Shown: positions 41,532 through 50,155 of the stretch, piece after piece
Layout: every line of letters begins with the position of its first letter
How positions within the stretch are numbered: the first letter of the stretch is position 1
Source of the DNA: Polyangiaceae bacterium
Lineage (GTDB): Bacteria; Myxococcota_A; Polyangia; Polyangiales; Polyangiaceae
Reading direction: 5' to 3'
Assembly (NCBI GenBank): GCA_016719945.1
Contig: JADJYE010000006.1
Span: 395,001 to 459,000 of the forward strand
DNA length: 64,000 nt
The notes under the pieces: model-generated
Databases searched by the model: none
What the model was told of the DNA's origin: nothing
Seen by the model: only the letters and a program-made list of their open reading frames with translations
Made by a program: the position numbers and the translations under genes

Positions 41532-42640
41532 GCGCTGCCGGGCGGTGGCCAACCGCCGCCGCTGCCGCCACCCTGCCCTCCGTAGCCTGGAGGCGGCGCG
41601 CCCGCGCCCTGCTGCGGATAGCCCTGCTGTGGATAGCCCTGCTGCGGACCCTGCTGTGGATAGCCCTGCTGCGGGTAGCCCTGCTGCGGGTAGCCCTGCT
41701 GCGCCTGCCACGGCTGCTGGGGAACGTGCTGGTGAGACGGCCCCGGGTGCTGCGGGTATTGGTGCGGGTGAGGCGGCTGCCAGCCGTGCGGCGGCGCCTG
41801 CGGGGGCGCCACGTGCCCTGCGTAGGGCTGGTGCATCCCATAGGGTGCGGGGGGCTGCGGTTGGAACGCAGGGTGCCCGAACGGCGCGCCATAGCCGCGG
41901 TGTTGCAGGTGGTAGGGCAGGGGCCGCTCGAGAGGCCGGGCATGCTCCCCGAGCAGCGCGTCGTCCTCCTTGAGCGCCTTCATCACCAGGACCCGCGTGA
42001 TGACTGCGCAGACCGCGACGATCCCCACCGCGATCGCGAAGCCGAGCAGCGGCTCCGGCGGGCCGAAGCCGAAGCGGCCCCCGCTGAAGACGGCCCAGTC
42101 ATAGAGGCCGTGGATGAACACGGCGACGCCGTAGCCGGCGGCCAGCTTGATCGGCGCGCCGCCGCTCATCTTCGCGCTTCCGACGAAGTACCCCATGATC
42201 GCCGAGCACGTCGCGTGCAGCGGGACCGCGCTGATGGCCCTCGCCACCCCGATGATGAGGTTGCCCCCGGCGTACAGGACGTTCTCCAGGAGCGCGAAGC
42301 CGAGCGACGCGGCGGCGGTGTAGAGGATGCCGTCCATCACCTCGTTGAACGCCTCCTTCCGGTAGAAGAAGAGCAGCACCACGGCGAGCTTGAGGCCCTC
42401 CTCGACGCCGGCCGCGATCACGAACGAGTTGACGAGCTGTCCCTGCGCCTCGACCAGGTTCTTTCCCAGCGCGGCGGACAGCGCGAGCTCGATGATCACC
42501 GCCGGCACGATCGAAGCCATCCCCAGCAGGACCGCGTTGCGGACCATGCCCGGAGGCTCGGGCCGCTTCTCGTCCCACTTCTTGAACAGATAAACGAGCA
42601 GGACCGCGGGCAGGATCGCTAGCGCGAGGGTGAATCGCAT
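41528..42640 (-). CDS. PrsW-family intramembrane protease with Pro/Gln-rich tail
   Basis: A 370-residue protein. Residues 1-225 hold about seven membrane segments and the conserved PrsW glutamate-protease residues: VEEGLK (Glu80, Glu81), FALLEN (Glu119), VPLHATCSA (His142) and FIHGLYDW (His177, Asp181). PrsW cleaves anti-sigma factors in Bacillus; here no sigma/anti-sigma pair is adjacent. Residues about 245-370 are disordered and rich in His, Pro, Gln and Tyr, with a repeated QQGYP unit. That tail is not part of the usual PrsW fold. Confidence 0.88.
   Translation of the reverse strand: MRFTLALAILPAVLLVYLFKKWDEKRPEPPGMVRNAVLLGMASIVPAVIIELALSAALGKNLVEAQGQLVNSFVIAAGVEEGLKLAVVLLFFYRKEAFNEVMDGILYTAAASLGFALLENVLYAGGNLIIGVARAISAVPLHATCSAIMGYFVGSAKMSGGAPIKLAAGYGVAVFIHGLYDWAVFSGGRFGFGPPEPLLGFAIAVGIVAVCAVITRVLVMKALKEDDALLGEHARPLERPLPYHLQHRGYGAPFGHPAFQPQPPAPYGMHQPYAGHVAPPQAPPHGWQPPHPHQYPQHPGPSHQHVPQQPWQAQQGYPQQGYPQQGYPQQGPQQGYPQQGYPQQGAGAPPPGYGGQGGGSGGGWPPPGSA
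41616..41702 (-). repeat. 15-bp tandem repeats encoding QQGYP
   Basis: About six units based on GGATAGCCCTGCTGC (plus strand), one shortened to 12 bp, lie inside the 3' part of the PrsW-like gene. They encode the QQGYP repeats of its tail and are a likely site of length variation. Confidence 0.85.
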
Positions 42641-42719
42641 GGCCTAGGGCCATGATGGCCGGTCCTCGAGGAACGGGCTAGGGGCCCGGCGGCCGACCTG
42701 CTATCCATGCCCCGCTCCG

Positions 42720-42950
42720 ATGAACGCCAAGCACGCCGAGTCGAACTTCGCCTACGAGCACCCCGCGCTCGTCGCCACCGTCGTCACGATCGCCATCGCG
42801 CTGAGCTTCCTTGGGGCGCTCTACGCGTCGGCCGGCGGGGGCCACCACGACGCCGGCGCCCACGGCGCGGCGGGCTCGGCCAGCGCGGCTGCGCCCGGCT
42901 CGGCGAAGCCCGCTGCCACCGGCGCGAAGCCCGCGACGTCCGCGAAGTAG
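42720..42950 (+). CDS. Small single-pass membrane protein
   Basis: A 76-residue protein with one hydrophobic segment (ALVATVVTIAIALSFLGALY, about residues 16-35) and an Ala/Gly/Lys/Pro-rich tail after GGHHDAG. It stands between two minus-strand genes, which makes it more likely a real gene than a shadow. It has no clear ribosome site and no recognised family. The length and layout resemble small subunits or assembly factors of membrane complexes, but nothing nearby identifies a partner. Confidence 0.5.
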   Translation: MNAKHAESNFAYEHPALVATVVTIAIALSFLGALYASAGGGHHDAGAHGAAGSASAAAPGSAKPAATGAKPATSAK

Positions 42951-42997
42951 CGCGCCGCCCGCCCCTGGGAAGGAGCGGGCCGACCGCGGCCGGCGAG

Positions 42998-44932
42998 TCA
43001 GTGCGACGCGCCGCCCTGCAGGTACGTCTTGCCCTTGTAGCGGGCCGCGAGCAGCGTGAAGGCCACGGCCGCGACCGTCATCAGGACGGTGAAGACCCAG
43101 AAGAACTTACTGAGCGTGAGGATCTTCTGCATCGGCGCGAGGAAGGCGACGAGGACGTTCCCGAACGTCACGCCGAGCAGCCAGAAGCCCATGATCGTGG
43201 ACTTCATTCGCCGCGGCGCCTGGGTGTAGGCGAACTCGAGGCCGGTCACCGAGATCAGCACCTCGGACGTCGTCATGATGACGTATTGGATGACCTGCCA
43301 CAGGACGTGCACCGTCTGACCGCTCGCGGCGGCGGACTCCATCCTCGCTTGGAGCATGGCCGCGGCCGCGAACGCGATGGCCGCCATGAACATCCCGACG
43401 CTCATGCGCACGAGCGGCTTCACCTTGCGCCCCCGCCGCTCGAGCGGCTGGTACACGAGCACGTTGAGCCCCGGGATGATCGCCATCACCATCAGCGGGT
43501 TGAGCGCCTGGATCTGCTGGGGCTTGAGGAGCACCGTCGTCGTCGTGCCCGAGAGGACGTCGAGCACGATGGCGCCCACCCCGGCGAGCGCGAGGCCGCC
43601 GAACAGGACCCTCGGCACGAGCCTCGGGATCGTCCTGTTGGAGACCCAGAGCATCAGCCACGTGCCCCCGTACAGGGCGCTGGCGATCGTGGCGCCGATC
43701 GCGAAGCGGCCGACCCACGTCGGCACCGTGAGCGATCGATCCATCTCCTTCGCCTGCTGCACCCAGGTGGAGGCGTGCTGATCGAAGAGCGCCCAGAAGA
43801 ACATCACCATCGAGAAGACGACGATGATGCGCAGCACGGCAGGCGGTCCCTCGGCCGCCTCGTCGCCGAACTCTCGCCGCGCGACGTCGAAGAAGCCCTC
43901 GCCCGGCTTGCGCTCGCGGCGGTTCTTGAACGAATACACGAGCAGCGCGAGGAAGCCGTCGTCCCTGGCGAGCCGCTGGCGCACGCCGAACAAGACGAAG
44001 GCGAGGACCACGAGCACGGCCGCGAGCGCGAAGTACATCCACGACGAGACGGCCAGGTGCCCCAGGTACCCGCTGAGGTACTCGGCGTAGAACGCGCCAG
44101 CGCCTTTGCCCTCCGCGCTCGGCGCCTTGTAGCCGTCGCCCTGCACGAACACCGCGACGATGATCGCGATCACGGGGGAGAACAGCAGGAGGGCGACGAT
44201 GAAGTCGAGCAGCCCCGCCTTGCCCCCTGGCTTCGGCGGCACGTGCACGAAGCGCTTGCGTCCCAGGAAGAAGATGACGGTCGCGATGCCCATGAAGATG
44301 CCGGGCACGCCGAAGGCGACCTCGGGGCCGAACCTGTCGTTCAAGATCGGCGTGAGGATCGTCGAGAAGAACGAGCCGAAGTTGATGATGAAGTAGAAGA
44401 TCTGGAAGACCTTCGGCACCAGGCCCGAGTTCTTCTCGGTGAACTGATCTCCCACGTTCGCCGAGACGCACGGCTTGATGCCGCCCGAGCCCATCGCGAT
44501 CAGCGCCAGGCCGACGTACATGCCGAGCTCCGCGGAGCCGTAGTCCCCGTTCGCGGCGAAGCGCCCTGCCACCGCCAGCACCGCGTGGCCGGCGCAGTAG
44601 ATGAGGGACACGAACAGGATGACCGGGAACTTTCCGAGCAGGCGATCCGCGAGGATCGCGCCGGCCATCGGGAAGGCGTACACGCCGGCCATGAACAGGT
44701 GCGCGACCGCGGTGGCCTTCGCCTTCGCGCCGTCGGTCTGGGCTTGCGTCAGCGTCGACTCGGCCGCGAACTGCACGTAGAGCGCGGCCAGGTACGTGTA
44801 CAGGATGGCGCGCATCCCGTAGTAGCTGAAGCGCTCGGCGCCCTCGTTGCCGACGATGAAGGGGATGCCTGCCGGAAAGCGCGACGCCTCGGGGTCCTCC
44901 GGGCGCGCGCTCGGCGCTGCCGAGCTGCTCAT
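42998..44932 (-). CDS. POT-family proton-dependent oligopeptide transporter
   Basis: A 644-residue major-facilitator transporter. The POT signatures are present: ERFSYYGMRAILYTYLAALY near the N-terminus and GSGGIKPCVSANVGDQF in the fifth segment region, then FYFIINFGSFFSTILTPIL. It has about 12-14 hydrophobic segments. It is longer than typical bacterial POT proteins (about 500), because of extra segments in the middle (residues about 270-350). It would import di- and tripeptides with protons across the inner membrane. It lies 21 bp downstream of the radical SAM gene, so may share its transcript. Confidence 0.93.
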   Translation of the reverse strand: MSSSAAPSARPEDPEASRFPAGIPFIVGNEGAERFSYYGMRAILYTYLAALYVQFAAESTLTQAQTDGAKAKATAVAHLFMAGVYAFPMAGAILADRLLGKFPVILFVSLIYCAGHAVLAVAGRFAANGDYGSAELGMYVGLALIAMGSGGIKPCVSANVGDQFTEKNSGLVPKVFQIFYFIINFGSFFSTILTPILNDRFGPEVAFGVPGIFMGIATVIFFLGRKRFVHVPPKPGGKAGLLDFIVALLLFSPVIAIIVAVFVQGDGYKAPSAEGKGAGAFYAEYLSGYLGHLAVSSWMYFALAAVLVVLAFVLFGVRQRLARDDGFLALLVYSFKNRRERKPGEGFFDVARREFGDEAAEGPPAVLRIIVVFSMVMFFWALFDQHASTWVQQAKEMDRSLTVPTWVGRFAIGATIASALYGGTWLMLWVSNRTIPRLVPRVLFGGLALAGVGAIVLDVLSGTTTTVLLKPQQIQALNPLMVMAIIPGLNVLVYQPLERRGRKVKPLVRMSVGMFMAAIAFAAAAMLQARMESAAASGQTVHVLWQVIQYVIMTTSEVLISVTGLEFAYTQAPRRMKSTIMGFWLLGVTFGNVLVAFLAPMQKILTLSKFFWVFTVLMTVAAVAFTLLAARYKGKTYLQGGASH

Positions 44933-44953
44933 CTGCGGACGCTCCTGGGTTCT

Positions 44954-46419
44954 CTATTCGACGACGTTGAGGGCGCGCCGCCCGTCGGACTTGCGCGTCA
45001 TGAACGCCGACAGGCTCGGGGGCTGGAGGCCGGCGAAGCCGACCGGGGTCGGGGCGACGGCGGGGCCTGCGAAGGCTTGCGCCGCGGCCTCGAGCTCGAT
45101 GCCGGCCCGGAACCGCTGCTGCCCGCCCGCGATCTTTCGGTGCGCGAGCTGGTGCTGCATGAAGTTGAGCGGCCAGAAGCCGAGGGTCTGCAGCCAGCTC
45201 GACCCCGGGGTCTCGGCCTTCGGGAAGCGGTGGGTGAAGCGCCGCCACATGCTCGAGTAGGAGTAGAACTTGGTCCACGCCTTCACCCACCCCTCGCGCA
45301 GCTGCTCGCGCGACATCTTCTTGGGGATGTAATAGGGCGAGCCGGCGTCGTGATCGTGGCGCAGCCACCACTTCGGATCCGTGAGCCGCCCCTCGGCGAG
45401 CAGCCGCCTGTACAGCGCCGTCCCCGGGTACGGCGTGAGGATGGCGTACAGGGCCATCGTGAGCTGCATCTCGATGCCGAACTCGACCGTGCGGTCGAAG
45501 ATCTCGGGGTTGTCGGTGTCGAACCCGAAGACGAAGCTGCCCCACGTGGAGATGCCGTGCTCGTGGAGCATGTCCATCGTCTCCTTGTACTGAGACGGCT
45601 TGTTCTGCCGCTTGCCGGTGAACTTCACCGTCTCCTCGTCGATGCTCTCGAAGCCGATGAAGAGCGCCTTGCAGCCGCTCTCCGCCATCAGCTTCACGTT
45701 CTCCAGGCGCTTGACGCCAGCGAGCGAGCACTGGCCCACCCAGTGTTTGTCGAGCTCGGCCATCTTGGTGAAGAGCTCCTTGGAGTATTGGCGGTGCACC
45801 ATCACGTTGTCGTCGGCGAAGAGGATGAGCTTGCCGAGCGTCTTGAGCTCGGCGATCACCTCGTCTGCCGGGCGGAAGCGGAAGGTCGGGCCGTTCGCCG
45901 TCGAGACGCTGCAGAACTCGCACGGGTACGGGCAGCCGCGCATGGTCTGGACGACCTGGAAGGGCACATACTTTTTCGAGGTGAACAGGTCGCGCCGGGC
46001 GAAGGGCCTGCCCGCCAGGTTGGGGAACTCGGGCCGGTAGGCGGCGCGCAGCTGCTTGCGCTTGAAGTCGGCGAGCAGCTCGGGCCACGCGTCCTCGGCC
46101 TCGCCGGTCACGATCGCGTCGCAGTGCTCGAGCGCCTCCTCCGGGCAAGCGGTGGGGTGGATGCCGCCCATGACGACCTTCACGCCGCGCGCCCGGTAGC
46201 GCCCCGCGATGTCGTACGCGCGGCGCGCCGTCTTGCTGTCGACGCTGATGCCGACCAGGTCGACGTCCTTCACGTCCTTGTCGAGATCGAACGGCTTGAC
46301 GAGATCGTCGGTGTAGATGATCTCGTCGAGTCCGGCGTCAGGCTGGCGAGCACGCCGAGCCCCATACGGGGGAGATACGCCGAGTCCTCGGTGGCGGGCG
46401 CAATCAGCTCGATCTGCAT
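44954..46419 (-). pseudogene. B12-binding radical SAM protein, frameshifted near its start
   Basis: A BchE/hopanoid-type enzyme. It has a cobalamin-binding N-terminal domain (LVGISVDSKTARRAYDIAGR, VKVVMGGIHPTACPEEALEH) and a radical SAM domain with the cluster motif GCPYPCEFCSVS, then FADDNVMVHR and ILTPYPGTALYRRL. The natural start is the ATG at 46419 (MQIELIAPATEDSAYLPRMG), but this frame loses register after LTPDS near 46330. Restoring one base joins it to DEIIYTDDLVKPFDL and gives about 488 residues. Without the correction only a spurious N-terminus is possible. The family methylates or rearranges lipids and secondary metabolites; the product here is unknown. Confidence 0.87.
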
Positions 46420-46437
46420 GACGTCGCAGCCTACCAA

Positions 46438-46461
46438 ATTCACCTGGCTTGCCAGGTGAAT
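46438..46461. promoter_or_regulatory. Perfect 11-bp inverted repeat upstream of the radical SAM gene
   Basis: Arms ATTCACCTGGC and GCCAGGTGAAT flank a 2-bp TT spacer, 18 bp upstream of the ATG at 46419. One arm recurs singly at 46538-46548. The short spacer and promoter-proximal position look like a dimeric repressor operator rather than a terminator. No known regulator consensus is matched. Confidence 0.55.
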
Positions 46462-46559
46462 CAGAAAGCACTTTCGCTCGGCTCCCTCTCAGAAAATGCC
46501 GCCGAAGGCGCCCGAACTCTCCTCGAGAAACGCGCAAGCCAGGTGAATGTGCTGGTTGA

Positions 46560-46582
46560 TTCGCTCGGACGAGCCGAGCGAA
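46560..46582. terminator. 9-bp hairpin downstream of the DedA gene
   Basis: A perfect dyad (TTCGCTCGG / CCGAGCGAA, loop ACGAG) stands 64 bp beyond the stop of the minus-strand DedA gene. It may end that transcript or, like the nearby 11-bp dyad, be a regulatory site for the next gene. The TTCGCTCGG arm also occurs singly at 46473-46481. There is no T tract. Confidence 0.4.
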
Positions 46583-46645
46583 ACCGAAGGCTTGCGGGCG
46601 GGGGCGAAGTGCCGCTGCAGCAGCTTTTCGACCCCTGGGGGGCGG

Positions 46646-47344
46646 CTACTTTGCGCCCTCGGGGGACCCAGCCTTCGCGGCGGCGGCGAGCTTCTCTTGT
46701 TTGGCTTCGCTGCGAGCCTTCCAAATCTCGATCGCCATCGGCAAGACGCTGATGATCACGATGGCGATGACCACCGCCTCGAAGTTCTTCTTCACGAACT
46801 CCATCTGGCCGAAGATCACGCCCGCGCCCATCATCGACACCACCCACGCGATCGCCCCGACCACGTTGTAGACGATGAATTTTCGGTAGTTCATCGCGCC
46901 GGCGCCCGCGACGAACAGCGCGAACGTGCGGATGATCGGCACGAAGCGCGCGAGGATGATGGTCTTGCCGCCGTATTTTTCGAAGAACGCGTGGGTCTTG
47001 TCGAGGTGCTTCTTGTTGAGCCACTTCGAGGTCTCGCTCTTCATCACCCGCGGGCCGATCGCCTTGCCCACGTGGTAGTTGACGGTGTCGCCAGCGATCG
47101 CGCAGGCGATGAGCACGGTCCCGAGGATGATCGGGTTGAGCCCTGACCCCGGCCGGACCGAGATCGCGCCGCACGCGAACAGCAGCGAGTCGCCCGGCAG
47201 GAACGGCGTCACGACCAGGCCGGTCTCGGCGAACACGATCGCTCCGAGCACGACGTACGCCCACACGCCGTACTCCGTCGTGAGCATGTCCAGGAACTGA
47301 TCGAGGTTCCGGATCGCGTGCAGAAACTTCTTGAGCAGCTCCAT
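46646..47344 (-). CDS. DedA-family (VTT domain) membrane protein
   Basis: A 232-residue inner-membrane protein with five or six hydrophobic segments. DedA hallmarks are present: the re-entrant motif FAETGLVVTPFLPGDSLLF, GDTVNYHVGKAIGPRVM, and KTIILARFVPIIRTFALFVA with the conserved Arg and Pro. Family members are thought to move lipids such as undecaprenyl phosphate or phosphatidylethanolamine and to support envelope integrity. A charged Lys/Ala/Glu tail ends the protein. It is 15 bp after the S9 peptidase gene on the same strand. Confidence 0.92.
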   Translation of the reverse strand: MELLKKFLHAIRNLDQFLDMLTTEYGVWAYVVLGAIVFAETGLVVTPFLPGDSLLFACGAISVRPGSGLNPIILGTVLIACAIAGDTVNYHVGKAIGPRVMKSETSKWLNKKHLDKTHAFFEKYGGKTIILARFVPIIRTFALFVAGAGAMNYRKFIVYNVVGAIAWVVSMMGAGVIFGQMEFVKKNFEAVVIAIVIISVLPMAIEIWKARSEAKQEKLAAAAKAGSPEGAK

Positions 47345-47359
47345 CGCGGTACGGCCGGC

Positions 47360-49663
47360 TTACTCGGACTGCGCGTCGAGATCCACCGCGCCGAGGGTCC
47401 GGACGAGGAAGCGCGTGACGTTCTGCAGGGCGTGCAGCCTGGCCTCGGGGCTGCGATAGCCGTGCCGCTCCCCCGGGTAGACCATCATCTCGAAGACCTT
47501 CTTCTCGCGGACCAGGGCGTCGACGAGGTCGGCGGTGTTCTGGAAGTGGACGTTCTCGTCCATCAGCGCGTGGACGATCATCAGATCTCCGGACAGGTTC
47601 TTCGCGAGCTTCTCGAGGTCGGCCGCGTCGTACCCGGCCGGGTTGTCCTGTGGTGTGCCCATGTAGCGCTCGGTGTAGCCCGTGTCGTACAGGCGCCAGT
47701 CGGTGACGGGCGACGCCGCGACGCCGGCGCGGAACCGCTCGGGCGCCTTCAACATCGCGAGGGCGGCGAGGAAGCCGCCGTAGCTGTGCCCGTAGACGCC
47801 GATCCGGTGCTCGTCGATCTGACGGGTCTTCACGATCTGGTCGACCGCCGCGAGCTGATCGGCGAGCTCGACCTCGCCGAGCTTGCGATCGATGGCGTGC
47901 TCGAACGCCGGGCCTCGGTTCGCGGAGCCGCGGTTGTCGACCTGGAGCACGTAGAAGCCGCGGTCGGCGAGGTGCTGCCAGAGCAGGCGCGGGGCCCAGC
48001 GGTTTCGCACGGTCTGGACCCCCGGCCCGCCGTAGACCATGACGATCAGGGGATAGCTCTTGTCGTACTCGAGCGCGCGGGGGGACAAGAGCGCGCCGAA
48101 GAGCTTGTCGCCGCTCGCGGCCTTCAGCTCGAGGATCTCGGGCGTGCGCAGCTCGAGCGCAGCGATGTCGGGGTCGTCGGCGACGGGCAGCTCGACGATC
48201 TTGTCGTCGACGCGGACGACCGCCCGGGGCTTGAGCGTGAGCGAGCTCCACACGTCGACGACCGCGCGCCCCTCGGCGCCCACGACGATGTCGTGCACGC
48301 CCTTCTCCTTGGTGACCGTGCGCAGCTCGGTCCCGCTCACCTCGTAGAGCAGCTGGCCGATCGGGTCGTCCTTCGTGGCCGACACGAGCACGGCTTTGTG
48401 GTCCTCGCGGACGCCCTCGATCGCGAGCACGTCCCAGTCCCCCGAGGTCAACAGGGCGGGCGCCTGGGTGCCCTCCCCGAGCTGGACGCGGGCCAGGTGA
48501 CGGTGGGCCCCGCTGTCGAGGATCGTGAACGCGGCCAGCCCGTCGGGCGCGACGACGACGTCGGTCATCTCGACCCAGCCCTTCTGCGGCGCAGCCGTGT
48601 GGAGGATCTGGCTCTTGGGTGACGGGCCGAGCGTCGCGCGGACGAGGTGCGCCTTGCGCTGGGAGCGCTCGACGGCCCAGAACACGACCTGCTTCGAGTC
48701 GGGCGAGAACGCGAAGCGGCCGAGGTACGCGCCCGCGGCGACGCCGGTCGGCAGCGGCAAGGCGATCGGCTGCCTCTTCGCCAGGTCCATGAAGGAGACG
48801 CTGACCGTCGGGTTCTTGCCGCCTGCGGGCGGGTACTTCTGCATCATGAGCTGCGGCGCGCCCTTGCGGTGCCCGAGGATGGGGGTCTCCGCGACGGCGC
48901 GCTCGTCGACCTCGAGGTAGAGGAGGGACTTGCAGTCGGGCGTGAAGAAGTGCCCCGAGCTCTCACCGAACTCCTCCTGCCCGTTGAAGTCGGAGAGGCC
49001 ACGCGTCACCCCGGCGGGGGCCTTGCTGGTGAGGGCCGTCTCCTTCTGGGTCGCCACGTCGATCAGCGCGAGCTCGCTGCCACGGACGAGCGCGAGCTTC
49101 GACCCATCGGCGCAGATCTTCGGGTCGATCACCTCGCCCTCGGCGGTGGTCAGATCGGTGATCTTGTCGCCTTGAACCGCGAAGACGTCGGAGCCCGCCG
49201 GGACGATCAGGACGTTCGCCTTCGCGGCCCACTGGTACTCGGTGATCCCCTTGATCCGCTTGCGCTGGCGCTCGTCTCGCAGCTCCTGCGCGACGGTGGA
49301 CGAGCCGGGGCCGCTGGTGAGCTGCGAGGCGCGCAGCAGGACCTTCGTCGTCCCGGTCGCGAGGTCGGTCGAGTGGAGCGACATCTCGTCGCTGTCGCCC
49401 TCGCTCATCAGGAACGTGGCGGATTTGCCGTCCGGGGAGATGGCGGGCTTGCGCGGCACCTGCCAGCCAGGCTCCGGGAACTCGGCCATCTTCGCGAAGG
49501 TCACCCGCGACGCCTCCTCGGGGCGGACGTACGCGGCGATCGAGCGCGGCGCGGCTGGCGCTTGGCTCGAGGGCGCGGTCACGGCGGGGCCCCCCTGCGG
49601 GGGTCGCTCCGCGTGACAAGCGAACATTGGCAACGCGAGCACCCACGGGTAGAGGCGTCTCAT
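47360..49663 (-). CDS. Dipeptidyl peptidase IV-like S9 peptidase lipoprotein
   Basis: A 767-residue enzyme with lipobox LPMFAC (Cys16). Residues about 60-520 form a beta-propeller (DPPIV N-terminal region) and about 540-760 the peptidase S9 alpha/beta hydrolase: PLIVMVYGGPGVQTVRN, VLQVDNRGSANRGPAFEHAI, nucleophile GVYGHSYGGFLAAL (Ser near residue 625), acid in VHALMDENVHF and His in PGERHGYRS. It would remove dipeptides after Pro or Ala from peptides at the cell surface. The start at 49663 is chosen for the signal peptide. That start codon sits on top of the divergent glyoxalase-like start. Confidence 0.93.
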   Translation of the reverse strand: MRRLYPWVLALPMFACHAERPPQGGPAVTAPSSQAPAAPRSIAAYVRPEEASRVTFAKMAEFPEPGWQVPRKPAISPDGKSATFLMSEGDSDEMSLHSTDLATGTTKVLLRASQLTSGPGSSTVAQELRDERQRKRIKGITEYQWAAKANVLIVPAGSDVFAVQGDKITDLTTAEGEVIDPKICADGSKLALVRGSELALIDVATQKETALTSKAPAGVTRGLSDFNGQEEFGESSGHFFTPDCKSLLYLEVDERAVAETPILGHRKGAPQLMMQKYPPAGGKNPTVSVSFMDLAKRQPIALPLPTGVAAGAYLGRFAFSPDSKQVVFWAVERSQRKAHLVRATLGPSPKSQILHTAAPQKGWVEMTDVVVAPDGLAAFTILDSGAHRHLARVQLGEGTQAPALLTSGDWDVLAIEGVREDHKAVLVSATKDDPIGQLLYEVSGTELRTVTKEKGVHDIVVGAEGRAVVDVWSSLTLKPRAVVRVDDKIVELPVADDPDIAALELRTPEILELKAASGDKLFGALLSPRALEYDKSYPLIVMVYGGPGVQTVRNRWAPRLLWQHLADRGFYVLQVDNRGSANRGPAFEHAIDRKLGEVELADQLAAVDQIVKTRQIDEHRIGVYGHSYGGFLAALAMLKAPERFRAGVAASPVTDWRLYDTGYTERYMGTPQDNPAGYDAADLEKLAKNLSGDLMIVHALMDENVHFQNTADLVDALVREKKVFEMMVYPGERHGYRSPEARLHALQNVTRFLVRTLGAVDLDAQSE

Positions 49664-50081
49664 GACCGGGCGAATGTACCCCGCGGTGGCGGGTCTGAGC
49701 CACGCGGCGGTCGTCGTCACCGACCTCGAGCGCGCCGAGCGCTTCTATGTCGACCTCCTCGGCCTGGAGGTGCTCGCACGCCACCAGGACGCCGCAGGGC
49801 GACCGCGATCGATCTGGGTGCGCCTCGAGGGCGAGGCCTTCCTCGCGATCGAGCGCGGGGCGCCCGAGGCGGCGCGGCGGGTCGACGCCGGAGCCGGGCA
49901 CCACTGTCTGGCCCTGCGCGTGGCTGCCGCGGACCGCGGGGCATGGCAGCAGAGGCTCGCCCAGGGCTCGATCGAGATCGAGCGCGCGAGCGACTACAGC
50001 CTCTACTTTCGTGACCCGGACGGGGCGCTCGTCGCGCTGAGCCACTGGCCGGAGCCGGTTCGAGGCGACGCAGCGGTGTGA
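49662..50081 (+). CDS. Glyoxalase/VOC-fold protein
   Basis: A 139-residue protein of the vicinal oxygen chelate fold: GLSHAAVVVTDLERAERFYV and LLGLEVLARHQDAAG at the start, then GHHCLALRVAA, and SDYSLYFRDPDGALVALSHW with the metal-ligand-like His and acidic residues. The family includes glyoxalases, dioxygenases and antibiotic-binding proteins. The first ATG (49662) overlaps the divergent peptidase start by two bases; a second ATG at 49674 would leave a short gap and start MYPAVAGLSH, and may be the real one. Confidence 0.85.
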   Translation: MTGRMYPAVAGLSHAAVVVTDLERAERFYVDLLGLEVLARHQDAAGRPRSIWVRLEGEAFLAIERGAPEAARRVDAGAGHHCLALRVAAADRGAWQQRLAQGSIEIERASDYSLYFRDPDGALVALSHWPEPVRGDAAV

Positions 50082-50155
50082 CAGGTGCGCACACGAGGCA
50101 ACAGCGTCTAAAGATTGCGGGAGGCGGCGGATTGTCGGTACGTTCCTGCCCGTAC

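Noticed and set aside
41616..41702. CRISPR-like regularly spaced repeats
   Set aside because: The 15-bp units are contiguous, in frame and coding (QQGYP), with no spacers or cas genes.
42707..46459. Very long plus-strand open frame of 1250 codons opposite the POT transporter and radical SAM genes
   Set aside because: Its translation is Arg/Glu/His-rich low-complexity sequence typical of antisense frames in GC-rich DNA, while the minus strand encodes two clear enzyme families.
46456..46752. 98-codon plus-strand frame between the radical SAM and DedA genes
   Set aside because: It runs through the dyads and into the antisense of DedA, with no ribosome site and no recognisable product.
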